Below are positions 19,295-28,849 of a DNA stretch of 64,000 nt, piece after piece. Within the stretch, counting starts at the first letter, position 1. Every line of letters starts with the position of its first letter. Under the pieces are notes generated by a model. The model was not told the origin of the DNA and did no database searches. It worked only from the letters and a program-made list of their open reading frames with translations. A program made the translations under genes and the position numbers. This DNA is from Sphingomonas sp. CL5.1 (GTDB taxonomy: Bacteria > Pseudomonadota > Alphaproteobacteria > Sphingomonadales > Sphingomonadaceae): the NCBI RefSeq assembly GCF_013344685.1, contig NZ_CP050137.1:62001-126000 (forward strand). The letters are read 5' to 3'.

Positions 19295-19772
19295 CTAGCG
19301 CCACCGACCCGGAACTTCGACTGGCGCTTGTTCCGGCAAGCGGACTGAAATCTAATCACTAATATCCGCCGCCGCGCCTGATCCGACAGAGCTAATAAGC
19401 TTGCCTTATCGCGCGAATGACGCGACTGTATCCCCGCTCTCGAAAAATCCGGGAGTGGGGCGTGGAAACCCCTCGCAATGCAACTCGGTCGGATTCACGG
19501 CCGGGTGGCATGCGCGTATGTCCAGCCGGCAACGGTAAAGGCGCATGCGCTCTGTGCATTGCCAGGGTTTCCAACATCCGGCTTTGGCCGTCGCCCCGAG
19601 AGGACATAGGCGCGACGCATGGACCAAAGCCACACGAACGAACGACGGACCTCGAACGGACACCGACATAGTCGGGCCGTCCGCGTTCGTGGCGACCACC
19701 ATCGTTCACATCGCCATGCAGCGCATGATCGAAGCCGATGCGCGCGTCCTCTCCACCATGCGGGAGACAGCC
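19295..19772. other. Intergenic region upstream of fecI
   Basis: About 480 bases without a convincing gene. Short frames on both strands are Arg/Pro-rich shadows. The sigma-factor frame is open upstream to 19545, but the similarity begins only at about 19800. The region should hold the promoter of the fecI-fecR-receptor unit; no clear -35/-10 pair was recognised. Confidence 0.5.
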
Positions 19773-20321
19773 ATGCTGGAACGGTCCATTGATATCGGCG
19801 GGGACGCCGAGCAACCGAGCGATCCGAAAGCGGAAATCACAGCACTTTATCAGGCTGAACTCCCCCGGATTACCCGATATCTTCGTCGCAAGCTCGGCCA
19901 TCCCGAAGAGGCCGCAGACGTGGCCCACGACGCCTTCTTCCGCCTTGTCCGCATTAGACCAGACCGCAAGATCGAGACGCCGCAGGCCTATCTGCGCCTG
20001 ATCGTGGCCAATCTACTCAAGGATCGCGCAGCGAAGGTCGCGACCCGTATACAGGGATCCATCGACCCGCTTGACGAAGAATCCCTACCAGCCAGCATGA
20101 TCGACCCTCACCGGGAACTGGTCGGACGTCAGGAACTGGATCATGTCCACCACGCGCTGAGGAAACTCAAACCGGTGACACGACAGGTATTTTTGCTTAG
20201 TCGTGTAGAAGGGTTGACCTATCGCGAAATCCAGGAACGGCTTTCGCTATCTGAGGGGGTGGTCAAGGCTCATATGCGCAAGGCGCTCCATCTTATCAGC
20301 CGTGTCAGGAGCACGCTTTGA
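19773..20321 (+). CDS. FecI-type ECF RNA polymerase sigma factor
   Basis: 182 aa from ATG 19773 (GGGAG 6 bases upstream). Region 2 is visible in LPRITRYLRRKLGHPEEAADVAHDAFFRLVR and region 4 in REIQERLSLSEGVVKAHMRKAL. Such sigma factors respond to a TonB-dependent receptor through FecR. The stop overlaps the fecR start (TGATG). The gene heads the rightward arm of the lasso-peptide locus, where the same fecI-fecR-receptor-isopeptidase order is known from other sphingomonad and Caulobacter lasso clusters. It probably controls receptor and isopeptidase, and perhaps the precursor operon. Confidence 0.9.
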   Translation: MLERSIDIGGDAEQPSDPKAEITALYQAELPRITRYLRRKLGHPEEAADVAHDAFFRLVRIRPDRKIETPQAYLRLIVANLLKDRAAKVATRIQGSIDPLDEESLPASMIDPHRELVGRQELDHVHHALRKLKPVTRQVFLLSRVEGLTYREIQERLSLSEGVVKAHMRKALHLISRVRSTL

Positions 20322-21337
20322 TGCTGGACTGGCTGCCATGGCTTGGCCGCTGGCTCATTGGCCGGCGTATCGGGTATTTTCTGACCGAGATGATCGATGA
20401 CGCCGATAACCATCGCGCCGATCGTTATCGTGCCGAGCGCGAACGCTGGCTTGCGGGCGGTGTTCGACGACGCCGTATGTATAATGAAGCCCTACGCAGA
20501 CTCCAAGCTCATGGCTGGGGTTCCGGGCTTGAGCAGCCGCTGGCCGATGAAACCGCCGGTTCGTGGCATTGGAGCGGGATAGTTGGTGCGCTCGCAGCCG
20601 CCTGCATTCTTCTCGGCCTGATCGGATGGCACGTGACGCGGAACCCGCTTGTACCCGATCAATATTCCTCGCGGCAGGTCACCGGACAGGAATTCAGCAC
20701 ACTCCCTGACCAGCGACGATCGATAAAACTCGCTGATGGTTCGGCGATTACGCTGGAGGCCGACACGGATCTCGTCGCGGCACTCGTCCCTGATCTGCGC
20801 AGGATCGATTTGAAAAAGGGAGCGGCAAGCTTCAGGGTCGCGCACGATACGCGACGGCCTTTTGTCGTTTGGGCCGCCGGAGGCGTGACGACCGCCACCG
20901 GCACGGTTTTCAGCGTCCGGTTGCAACCGGATCAGACAATTCGCGTGGATCTCACTGAGGGATCCGTCACGGTCGCGTCCCCGGCGATGAACGGCAAGGG
21001 GACGAATCCGGCGCGCAAGCTGACGGCCGGCCAGCATGTGGTCTATCCTGCGGCCAGCACGCCGGCCTCCGAAGATCGGCGGGCAACAGCGAAGGACAAT
21101 AATATCCACTTCGAGTATGAGCATCTCGACGCGGTCGTCGCCAGGCTGAACCCGCACAGTCCGGTCGCCATCACGCTGGCGGACCCATCGCTAGGCGCAT
21201 TGCGCGTCTATGGAGATTGCGATCTTCATGATGTCGTCGGGTTCGTGCGCATGCTCGCCTCGAGCCTGAACCTCGACGCGATCGATCGTCGCGGCAGCAT
21301 CGTGCTCCGGACGAAAGGCGCTGCGTCCGAAAAATAG
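20321..21337 (+). CDS. FecR-type anti-sigma regulator
   Basis: 338 aa from ATG 20321, which overlaps the fecI stop. The cytoplasmic N-terminus is followed by one membrane segment (IVGALAAACILLGLIGWHV, about residues 86-104). The periplasmic FecR domain then shows LADGSAITLEADTDL and the repeated GVTTATGTVFSVRL pattern. The C-terminal part resembles the secretin/TonB short domain (ALRVYGDCDLHDVVGFVRML). It transmits receptor occupancy to FecI. The receptor gene starts 79 bases downstream. Confidence 0.9.
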   Translation: MLDWLPWLGRWLIGRRIGYFLTEMIDDADNHRADRYRAERERWLAGGVRRRRMYNEALRRLQAHGWGSGLEQPLADETAGSWHWSGIVGALAAACILLGLIGWHVTRNPLVPDQYSSRQVTGQEFSTLPDQRRSIKLADGSAITLEADTDLVAALVPDLRRIDLKKGAASFRVAHDTRRPFVVWAAGGVTTATGTVFSVRLQPDQTIRVDLTEGSVTVASPAMNGKGTNPARKLTAGQHVVYPAASTPASEDRRATAKDNNIHFEYEHLDAVVARLNPHSPVAITLADPSLGALRVYGDCDLHDVVGFVRMLASSLNLDAIDRRGSIVLRTKGAASEK

Positions 21338-21415
21338 TTCGTCCGGTTCTCGTCCATTCCCGTCTTTCCCGGATGAAGGCCCGCACCACGCGGGCCGACA
21401 ATCGGGGAGGACGAG

Positions 21416-24358
21416 ATGGTAAGAGTGGGTGCGCACGTGCGGCGCGCAGCGTTGGTGGGCGCGGCAATCAGCGCTTTCTGTCTATCGGGCGTCGCTGCAG
21501 CCCAGAGTATCGCGGCGAATGACTACCATATCGCCGCGCAGGATCTCGGGCAGGCGCTGAGTGCGCTGGCGCGACAGGCCGGGCTGCAACTCGTCGCCGA
21601 CGGCGATCTCATCCAGGGCAAGCGATCCACCGCCGTAACCGGACATCTCAGTCTCGAGGAAGCGCTGGAGCAGGTACTCGATCGCACGGGTCTCACCGCT
21701 ACCATATCCGACAACACGATTGTCATCCGGGGGCGATCAGAGCCGCCGCGGGATGAGCGGACGCACGCGGCGGAATCATCGTCCGATGTTGTCGTGACCG
21801 GTTCCCGCATTCGCGGGCGGGCACCGGCGGGCGCGGCGGTGACGGCGATCGACCGTACCGCAATCGAGCAGACTGGCTATGCCACCACCCAGCAGCTCCT
21901 CCAGGCCTTGCCGCAGAATTTCGGGGGCGGCCCGAACGAGACCACCGCAGCGACGGCACGCGGCAATGCCGACTTCAACTCGGCCTATGGATCCGGCATC
22001 AACCTGCGCGGACTCGGCGCGTCCTCGACCCTGGTGCTGCTCAATGGCGAGCGCCCCCCGATGGCGGGCCTCGCCGGCGTATTTACCGATCTTTCGCTGA
22101 TCCCATTGAGCGCGATCGGCCGGATCGAAGTACTGCCCGACGGTGCCTCGGCGTTGTACGGCTCGGACGCCGTTGCCGGCGTGGTCAACATCGTTCCGCG
22201 CAGCGATGTAGAAGGGCTCGAGACCAGCGGACGGATTGGGCTCGCCGATGGCTTCACCGAGCGGCAGGCAAGCGCGCTCGCCGGTCACCGTTGGTCGACC
22301 GGCAATTTCCTGATCGGCTATGAATTCTATCAGCGCGGCGCGCTCGCCGCCGCCGATCGCCCCTATGTCAGCGAGGATTTGCGCCGTTACGGGCTCGGCG
22401 ATTTCCGCTCGGGCGCCGCGGTGCCCGGCACGATCGTCGGCGGCGGCCAGTTCTTCGGGATTCCCGCCGGGCAGGACGGCCGCGCGCTCGCGGTTTCCGC
22501 CCTGCTTCCCGGTCAGCGCAATGTGCAGGACCGCTATCTCGACGCCGACGCGCTGCCAATGCAGCGGCGCCATGCCGTGCTGGCCACCGCGCGGCAGACG
22601 ATCGGCAATGTCGAACTTTATGGACAAGCGTTGTTCGGCGATCGCCAATTCGATGTCGCCAAACCGGCATTGTACAATTCCAAGACGGTCGTCGTGCCGG
22701 TCACCAATCCCTTCTATGTCGATCCGATCGGAACGCACCAGCCGGTGCAGGTGCAGTACAGCTTCCTCAACGACCTCGGCCCCGAACGCATGCGCGGCGA
22801 AGCGCGGGCTATCGGCCTGTCGGGGGGCGGCAAGCTCAGCATCGGCCGCTGGCAGATCGATGCGCACGGCACCTTTGGCACCGAGCGCGACAGCACGACC
22901 AGCTACAATCTCGTCAACAGCGCCCGGATGACAGCGGCGCTTGCCGACACCAATCCCGCAACCGCGCTCAACGTTTTCGGTAACGGGAGCGCCAACAATC
23001 CCGCGACGCTTGCGACAATCCGCGGCAGCATCCGGGCGGGTGGGCATTATCGCCTGTGGGGCGGCCAGCTTCGGGCCGAAGGGCCGTTGCTGGCGCTGCC
23101 GGCGGGCGATCTCCGCCTCGCGACCGGCGTCGAGCATCGCGACGAACTGTATGTGTTCGACAAGGGCGTGCTCGACACCGCAACGCTGACGCCTACGGTG
23201 CTGTCGACCAACTGGACCGGCCGACGAAACGTCACCGCAGGCTATGTCGAACTCGCCGCCCCCCTGTCGGGTGCGGCCGATGAAGGACTGGGGGTTGGTC
23301 GGCTCGACCTTTCGATCGCGGCGCGCGGTGAGCATTACAGCGACTTTGGCAACACCTTCAATCCGAAGGTCGGGCTATCGTGGGAGCCGTTCCGGCGCGT
23401 CGTGCTGCGCGGCAGCTGGGGAACCTCGTTCCGCGCCCCCAATTTTCAGGATCTGCGCCAAGATCCCAATGCGATCCTCTATTTCGCCTATCCGGTGCCC
23501 GATCCGACGGCACCGGGCGGCGTCACCAGGGCGCTGATCATCCGCGGCAACGATCCCAACCTCGGCCCCGAGAAGGCGACAAGCTGGACGCTTGGATTCG
23601 ACGTCAACATGACCGACACACCGGGGCCATTCGCCCGGCTCACCTGGTTCGGGATCGACTATCGCGATCGCATCGCCAGCCCCGCCTCGGCGCTGCTCAC
23701 CTTCTTCACCGACCGGGCGATCTACGCGCCGATCATCACCGACAAACCCGACCCGGCGGTGGTCGCCGGCTATTTCGCCAGCCCCTATTTCCAGTTACTG
23801 TCGGCCGTCACCGCCGGCCAGGTCACTGCGATCGTTGACGCCCGCACCCAGAATCTCGCGCGCCAGACCCAGCGCGGGATCGATTTCGATCTTGGGTATC
23901 GTTTCGACGTCAACGGCCACCACGGCGAGATCGGCATGAGCGGGAGCTGGTTGCTGTCGTTTCGCCAGCAACTGACCGCCACGGCGCCAACGATCAATCT
24001 CGTCGGCACGATCGGCAATCCCCCCGATCTGCGCCTACGTGGCCGCATGAGCTATGGCGGTGCGCCGCTCGGGGCGGCGCTGTTCGTCAATTATATCGAC
24101 GGCTATCGCAACAACACGGTAACGCCGTCGCAGCCGGTCGCCTCCTGGACGACGGTCGATTTCCAGCTGTCCTGGCGGTCGCGCCGCACCGATGGTCCGC
24201 TATCCGGCCTTTCCATTGGCCTGAATGCGACCAACCTGTTCAATCAGGCACCGCCGCCAGTCCGCTACGCGGTGGGCACGAACACGATCGGCTACGATGT
24301 CGAAAATGCGAATCCCTTGGGCCAGATCTTCTCGATCGAGGTCACCAAGCGGTGGTAA
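21416..24358 (+). CDS. TonB-dependent receptor with N-terminal signalling (STN) domain, lasso-peptide locus
   Basis: 980 aa from ATG 21416, with GGGGAGGA upstream. A signal peptide (AALVGAAISAFCLSGVAAAQS) is followed by an STN domain (about residues 40-105; YHIAAQDLGQALSALARQAG), a plug (VVVTGSRIRG, GINLRGLGASSTLVLLNGER), and a 22-strand-type barrel ending in the aromatic C-terminus EVTKRW. The STN domain means it can signal to FecR. In the related astexin-type clusters the receptor is thought to import the lasso peptide. The isopeptidase gene overlaps its end. Confidence 0.92.
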   Translation: MVRVGAHVRRAALVGAAISAFCLSGVAAAQSIAANDYHIAAQDLGQALSALARQAGLQLVADGDLIQGKRSTAVTGHLSLEEALEQVLDRTGLTATISDNTIVIRGRSEPPRDERTHAAESSSDVVVTGSRIRGRAPAGAAVTAIDRTAIEQTGYATTQQLLQALPQNFGGGPNETTAATARGNADFNSAYGSGINLRGLGASSTLVLLNGERPPMAGLAGVFTDLSLIPLSAIGRIEVLPDGASALYGSDAVAGVVNIVPRSDVEGLETSGRIGLADGFTERQASALAGHRWSTGNFLIGYEFYQRGALAAADRPYVSEDLRRYGLGDFRSGAAVPGTIVGGGQFFGIPAGQDGRALAVSALLPGQRNVQDRYLDADALPMQRRHAVLATARQTIGNVELYGQALFGDRQFDVAKPALYNSKTVVVPVTNPFYVDPIGTHQPVQVQYSFLNDLGPERMRGEARAIGLSGGGKLSIGRWQIDAHGTFGTERDSTTSYNLVNSARMTAALADTNPATALNVFGNGSANNPATLATIRGSIRAGGHYRLWGGQLRAEGPLLALPAGDLRLATGVEHRDELYVFDKGVLDTATLTPTVLSTNWTGRRNVTAGYVELAAPLSGAADEGLGVGRLDLSIAARGEHYSDFGNTFNPKVGLSWEPFRRVVLRGSWGTSFRAPNFQDLRQDPNAILYFAYPVPDPTAPGGVTRALIIRGNDPNLGPEKATSWTLGFDVNMTDTPGPFARLTWFGIDYRDRIASPASALLTFFTDRAIYAPIITDKPDPAVVAGYFASPYFQLLSAVTAGQVTAIVDARTQNLARQTQRGIDFDLGYRFDVNGHHGEIGMSGSWLLSFRQQLTATAPTINLVGTIGNPPDLRLRGRMSYGGAPLGAALFVNYIDGYRNNTVTPSQPVASWTTVDFQLSWRSRRTDGPLSGLSIGLNATNLFNQAPPPVRYAVGTNTIGYDVENANPLGQIFSIEVTKRW

Positions 24359-26439
24359 GGCCCCTCCTGTTCGCCACTACGCTGCTCGCCGCAGCGCCTG
24401 CCGCTGCCGAGACCTGCCGCGACCGGCTCACGCCGTCGGTCGCGCGCCTGCCACCAGGAAATCGCGCGCTGACCCCGCAGGATCTGATCGGGCTGCGCGA
24501 CTTCGGGCCGCCCTATGACATTCCGGGCGGCGACCGCAGCTTTGCGGTATCGCCCGATCGGCGCCGGGTCGCGCTGATCCTGCGCCGCGCCGACCCGGCA
24601 ACCAACAGCTATTGCATCGGTCTCGTGGTCGTGACCGCCGAAACGGGCGCGGCCGGCATCCTCGATAGCGGCGGTGACCCGATCTTTGCGGCCTTCGATC
24701 TGCACGGTCTCGCCGACCAACGCACCGGCGCGATCGATCCGCCGGCACCAGTCTGGTCACCCGACGGAAGGAGGATCGCCTTTCTGCGTCGCGATCAGGG
24801 CCGTACCCGGCTGTGGCTGGTCGACGCCGACGGCAAGGCTCCTGCCCGTTCCCTCACCAACGAGACGAGCGACGTGCGCCGCTTCGCATGGACATCCAAC
24901 GGTACCCGGCTGATCTATTCTGTTCGGCGCGGAATCGGGGACGCACAGGCCGACATCGACGTCGAGAGTCGCTCAGGCTTTATCTACGACCACCGCTTCT
25001 GGCCGATGGCAGATGCTAGGCCGCTGCCTCCGGCCTCGGTTCCATTCGATTATCGCGTCGTCGATCTCGACGGCTCAGCTCACCCGACGAGCGATGCCGA
25101 CCGCGCGCTGTTGGCACCCGCCGCAGCAATCGGGATTCCCGCAAATGCGACACTCCGGGCGCGACGGGAAGGCGCGAGCGCGTGGGTCGCGCCGCGTTAT
25201 GCCGGTCGATACACCAGTCCCGGTGCCCTCACCGCAAGGGTCAACGACCGGCTTTACCCATGCGACGCGCCGGCCTGTGCCGAGCGGGTGGTCGGTATCT
25301 GGTGGACCGATACCGGCGACCTTCTGTTCCTGCGCGACTGGGTCGGTGAGAAAGCGGGTCACCTCGAGTTTTTCCGCTGGCGGCCGGGGAGCGCGCCAGT
25401 ATCGCTTTATGAAACCGCCGACGACCTAACCGGCTGTCAGCGGGGCGTCGCCGGGTTGCTGTGCGCGAGGGAAGCAGCGCAGCGCCCTCGCGAACTCGTG
25501 AGCGTCCTGCCCAAAGCGCGCCGTATTGTGCCGATCTACGATCCGAACCCTGAATTCGCCGCGTTTCGGCTCGGGGCCGTCACCCGGCTTCCTGCGCGCG
25601 CGAGCGATGGCGCCATGAGTTTTGCCGATCTCGTGCTCCCACCCGACCACCGCCCCGGCGAGCATCACCCGCTCGTCATTATCCAGTACAACAGCCGCGG
25701 ATTCCTACGCGGCGGCACCGGCGACGAATATCCGATCTTCCTCTTTGCCCAGCGCGGATTTGCGGTGCTGAGCTACCAGCGACCGCAGTCGTTCGCCTTC
25801 GGGTCGGACACGCGGGACTTCCAGGCCTTCCAGCGACTCAACGTCAAGGACTGGGCCGATCGTCGACGCGCCTTCACCGCGCTCGATTCAGCAATCGATG
25901 CCGCCATCGCGCGCGGCGTGATCGACCCCACGCGGATCGGCATCACCGGTCTCAGCGATGGCGCCTCGACCGTGCAATGGGCGCTGCTCAACAGCGATCG
26001 TTTCCGCACAGCCGTGATCAGCAGTTGCTGCGAGGATCCCGGCTCCGTGACCTACGGCGCCGGGCTCGCCTTCCAGGACGACATCCGAAAGTTCGGCTAC
26101 CCCCTCCCCGGCCCCGCTGCGGATGTTTTCTGGCGGCCTTTCTCGCTCGCGCGCAATGCAGGACGCGTGCACACGCCGCTGCTGATTCAGGCGGCTGATC
26201 GCGAATTCCGCGCCGCGCTGGAAACGGTAGGCAGCCTGCGAGACGCCGGGAACCCCGTCGAGATGTTCGTGTTCCCCGACGAATATCATCTCAAATGGCA
26301 ACCGGCGCATCGCCTCGCGATATATGATCGCGTAGTCGACTGGTTCGACTTCTGGCTCCGCGGCGAAGTCGATCCCGATCCCGCCAAAGCGGCGCATTAC
26401 GCGCGATGGCGCGCACTAGCCGCTCGCCCAGCATCCTAG
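24352..26439 (+). CDS. Lasso-peptide isopeptidase (prolyl-oligopeptidase-like)
   Basis: 695 aa from a GTG start that overlaps the receptor stop by 7 bases. A signal peptide (LLFATTLLAAAPAAAETC) points to the periplasm. The N-terminal half has beta-propeller-like repeats (WSPDGRRIAFLR, FAWTSNGTRLIY). The C-terminal alpha/beta-hydrolase carries Ser535 in GITGLSDGAS, Asp616 in IQAADREF and His646 in DEYHLKW. AtxE2, the characterised family member, cleaves the ring isopeptide bond of astexins. By position this enzyme should open the product of the neighbouring precursor. It converges with and overlaps the cyclase gene by 24 bases. Confidence 0.9.
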   Translation: MVRPLLFATTLLAAAPAAAETCRDRLTPSVARLPPGNRALTPQDLIGLRDFGPPYDIPGGDRSFAVSPDRRRVALILRRADPATNSYCIGLVVVTAETGAAGILDSGGDPIFAAFDLHGLADQRTGAIDPPAPVWSPDGRRIAFLRRDQGRTRLWLVDADGKAPARSLTNETSDVRRFAWTSNGTRLIYSVRRGIGDAQADIDVESRSGFIYDHRFWPMADARPLPPASVPFDYRVVDLDGSAHPTSDADRALLAPAAAIGIPANATLRARREGASAWVAPRYAGRYTSPGALTARVNDRLYPCDAPACAERVVGIWWTDTGDLLFLRDWVGEKAGHLEFFRWRPGSAPVSLYETADDLTGCQRGVAGLLCAREAAQRPRELVSVLPKARRIVPIYDPNPEFAAFRLGAVTRLPARASDGAMSFADLVLPPDHRPGEHHPLVIIQYNSRGFLRGGTGDEYPIFLFAQRGFAVLSYQRPQSFAFGSDTRDFQAFQRLNVKDWADRRRAFTALDSAIDAAIARGVIDPTRIGITGLSDGASTVQWALLNSDRFRTAVISSCCEDPGSVTYGAGLAFQDDIRKFGYPLPGPAADVFWRPFSLARNAGRVHTPLLIQAADREFRAALETVGSLRDAGNPVEMFVFPDEYHLKWQPAHRLAIYDRVVDWFDFWLRGEVDPDPAKAAHYARWRALAARPAS

Positions 26440-28152
26440 CCATGCCTCGATCGCAAGCAGGCGCAGCAGTCGGTTGGCTGACCGTTCGGCGATCGGCCGT
26501 TCACCGAGAAGCGCGGCGTCGATCGCGGGCAAGTCCAGCAGGCCCGCGCGCGCAAGATGCCCCTCGCGCAGCCGCGTGTGCGCTTCCCCGCGGCGCTCGA
26601 GCAGCACCTCGTTGGCGAAGCCGTCAAAACCACCCTTGGTGCGGCGCTCGAGGATCGCGCGCGGCAGCATATCGGCAAAGGCGTGCCGCGCGACTGCCCG
26701 ATTGCGGCCGCCGGCGCACCATAGCCAGCTCGGCACGCTTAGGCAGAATTCGATGACGGGCTGTGCATAGAAAGGCGTGATCAGCGGCGCGACCTCGGAG
26801 CGATCATAATATTCGAAATGATCCTGCATTTGGATCAGCGCGCGAACATAGGCCCTGACGCCGCGACGGGTGCCGCGCGGCGCCGCCCACCACGGATGCG
26901 GTGGGATCGCCGGCAGCTCGCGGCACACATCGGGCGCAAGGAACAGGCAATCGTGCGGCCAGGGCTGCGGTCGCCGATGAAGGAGCTTGCGCGCGGCCAG
27001 CGCGAGCGCCCGCGAGCGCGGCACCGCACACATTTCGGCGAGATCACCGATCGTTCCGAGGAATCCCGCGACCCCGTCAACGGCGAGACGATCGAGCGCG
27101 GGGGTCACCGTGTTGAAATACCACATCACCGTATCGCCGGTACCGCCGCTGAAGAAGGCCTGCGTGGCATGAGTTCGTCCGAGCGCAGCGATCTGCAGGT
27201 CACTGGCCTGGCCGAAGATCCGCGCCGTCGGCCGCGGCAGGCGAGCTGACGCCGACCGCCCGAGGTCAATGAAGGCGGTGTCGAGCGTCAGGCGATGCAG
27301 CGGTATATTACAGGTATCGGCGACCAGTTGGGCGTAGGGGGTCTCGTCGAGATCGGCCTGGCGCCCGCGCACGGTGACCCCTGCCACCTCGCCGCCGGCC
27401 CTCGCAAGGCATGCGGTGATGATTGACGAATCGAGCCCCCCGGACAATTCGCTGAGGGATTTGGGATAAACCCGCGCCCAGGCCCCCACGGTATTGGTCA
27501 CTATCCGGCGCAAGCCGTCGGCGGCATCATCGATACGCGCATTCGCGGTCCATCCCTCGACGTAGCGATAGGGCGACCAGAGGCTGTCGACACGCACATC
27601 GATGCCGTCAGTGTGCAAGGTGCTGCCGGGAAGCAACTCGCGGATCGGGTCGAGCGCGGTACGCGGGGTTCGCAGGCTGACGAAAATCAACTGGGCGAGG
27701 ATCTCATCCCAGTCGATCGTCGGCGCGATCAGGCCGGTCGCCGTAAGCAATGCCGCGTCGCTCGCCAGCATAAGCCCCCAGGCGGTGGCGGCATAATAAC
27801 ACGCGACGCCGCCGGAGGGATCGCGCAAGACCGTCACGCCGTCGTCGCCGGGCAGCAGCGCGAGATAGCTGCCCCAATGCCGGTCGAGCAGCGCCTTGCC
27901 ACCGGTTGCGCGCCATTGGCGAAAACTGTCCGGATCGCCCGCCGATATCCGCGTCGATGAAGGGTCAAACAGATCACCGACAATTACGCCGTCGCCGTCA
28001 AAGAGCAGCCACGGCGTGTCGTCCGGGACAAACAGCAGTATTGTATCGGACCCTAGACGCTCGCTCATACCAGGGGGGAGTAGCGCTTGCCGGGCGGCGA
28101 CGGCGCTGTCGGGATTACGCGGCACGAGGGCAAGAAAGCTGTTGAGCTTCAT
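26416..28152 (-). CDS. Lasso cyclase (asparagine-synthetase-like, protein C)
   Basis: 578 aa from ATG 28152 (MKLNSFLALVPRNPDS); a longer frame starts at 28329 inside the B gene without similarity. The start overlaps the B stop (ATGA). The C-terminal ATP-pyrophosphatase domain has the PP-loop LSGGLDSSIITACL. The enzyme adenylates an Asp or Glu side chain of the core peptide and closes the ring onto the N-terminal amine. No catalytic N-terminal Cys is present for glutaminase activity, as usual for lasso cyclases. It is the last gene of the A-B-C operon. Confidence 0.92.
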   Translation of the reverse strand: MKLNSFLALVPRNPDSAVAARQALLPPGMSERLGSDTILLFVPDDTPWLLFDGDGVIVGDLFDPSSTRISAGDPDSFRQWRATGGKALLDRHWGSYLALLPGDDGVTVLRDPSGGVACYYAATAWGLMLASDAALLTATGLIAPTIDWDEILAQLIFVSLRTPRTALDPIRELLPGSTLHTDGIDVRVDSLWSPYRYVEGWTANARIDDAADGLRRIVTNTVGAWARVYPKSLSELSGGLDSSIITACLARAGGEVAGVTVRGRQADLDETPYAQLVADTCNIPLHRLTLDTAFIDLGRSASARLPRPTARIFGQASDLQIAALGRTHATQAFFSGGTGDTVMWYFNTVTPALDRLAVDGVAGFLGTIGDLAEMCAVPRSRALALAARKLLHRRPQPWPHDCLFLAPDVCRELPAIPPHPWWAAPRGTRRGVRAYVRALIQMQDHFEYYDRSEVAPLITPFYAQPVIEFCLSVPSWLWCAGGRNRAVARHAFADMLPRAILERRTKGGFDGFANEVLLERRGEAHTRLREGHLARAGLLDLPAIDAALLGERPIAERSANRLLRLLAIEAWLGCWASG

Positions 28153-28799
28153 ATCACGAGGATCGGGGTGAACAGCGAGACGCGATCGACATGGTCGTTC
28201 AGGACATGATCGCCGGCCTGGATCCAGCAATGCGCCCCGAACGGCATTGCAATCACACCGAGGACAATTGTGCCGTCGCTTCCAGCGCGGTGCAATCGGT
28301 CGACCAGCGCCAGCGAGCGCACCAGACAATCATCGCCCGGACCGAGCGCCGCACCGGCCGCGAGCAGCCCCGCCGTGATGGCGCGGGGGTCGCGATATGG
28401 CCGCAGCGCTACCCGCTGCATCGCCACATGGGTGAGCGCACCGAACAGGCGTCGCCGCGCAAGGCGGCGACGAGCACGATGGAGAGCCTGACGAAACAAT
28501 ATGGATTCCAGCAGCGCGGCGGCCGAACCAGGCCGTCGCGGCGATACCCCCGAACGGGCGGCGACCATCCCGCAGGGCATGGGCATTGCGTTGCCCTCGA
28601 CCGGCTCAAGCAGACCGGCGCGCTCGAGCATCGCCACTGCCTCGCAGGGTTCGGCCGGATGATTTCCCGACACCCATGGCACGAACGGCGCGTTCAGGTG
28701 TTCAGGCAAGCGCGTATAGCGGTCCGCACGCACGTCGAGGAAGATCGCCTTGTTCGAGGCGATACAGAACGTCACGTCAGGTGCGAGTTTCCAGCCCAT
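28149..28799 (-). CDS. Fused RRE and leader peptidase of the lasso pathway (protein B1-B2)
   Basis: 216 aa. The first ~80 residues are a PqqD-like recognition domain that binds the leader (MGWKLAPDVTFCIASNKAIF, DVRADRYTRLP). Residues ~95-216 form a transglutaminase-like cysteine protease with Cys158 in GPGDDCLVRSL, His190 in PFGAHCW and Asp202 in HVLNDHVDR. It removes the leader so that the core can cyclise. The B1-B2 fusion is usual in Proteobacteria. No good ribosome-binding site precedes ATG 28799, and a strong hairpin lies in the 50-base gap after the precursor. Confidence 0.92.
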   Translation of the reverse strand: MGWKLAPDVTFCIASNKAIFLDVRADRYTRLPEHLNAPFVPWVSGNHPAEPCEAVAMLERAGLLEPVEGNAMPMPCGMVAARSGVSPRRPGSAAALLESILFRQALHRARRRLARRRLFGALTHVAMQRVALRPYRDPRAITAGLLAAGAALGPGDDCLVRSLALVDRLHRAGSDGTIVLGVIAMPFGAHCWIQAGDHVLNDHVDRVSLFTPILVI

Positions 28800-28815
28800 G
28801 GTTCGATACGCGAAA

Positions 28816-28842
28816 GGCGCCAGCAGCGCAGCCGCCGGCGCC
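28816..28842 (-). terminator. Hairpin between precursor and B gene
   Basis: GGCGCC-AGCAGC (28816-28827) can pair with GCCGCC-GGCGCC (28831-28842) around a 3-base loop, giving 12 pairs with two G-U wobbles. Similar A-B intergenic hairpins are known in other proteobacterial lasso clusters, where they attenuate or process the transcript so that more precursor than enzyme is made. Confidence 0.6.
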
Positions 28843-28849
28843 CATTGCG

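Noticed and set aside
21776..23335. A 519-residue minus-strand frame opposite the lasso-locus receptor
   Set aside because: Codon-phase shadow; the + strand is a clear TonB-dependent receptor.
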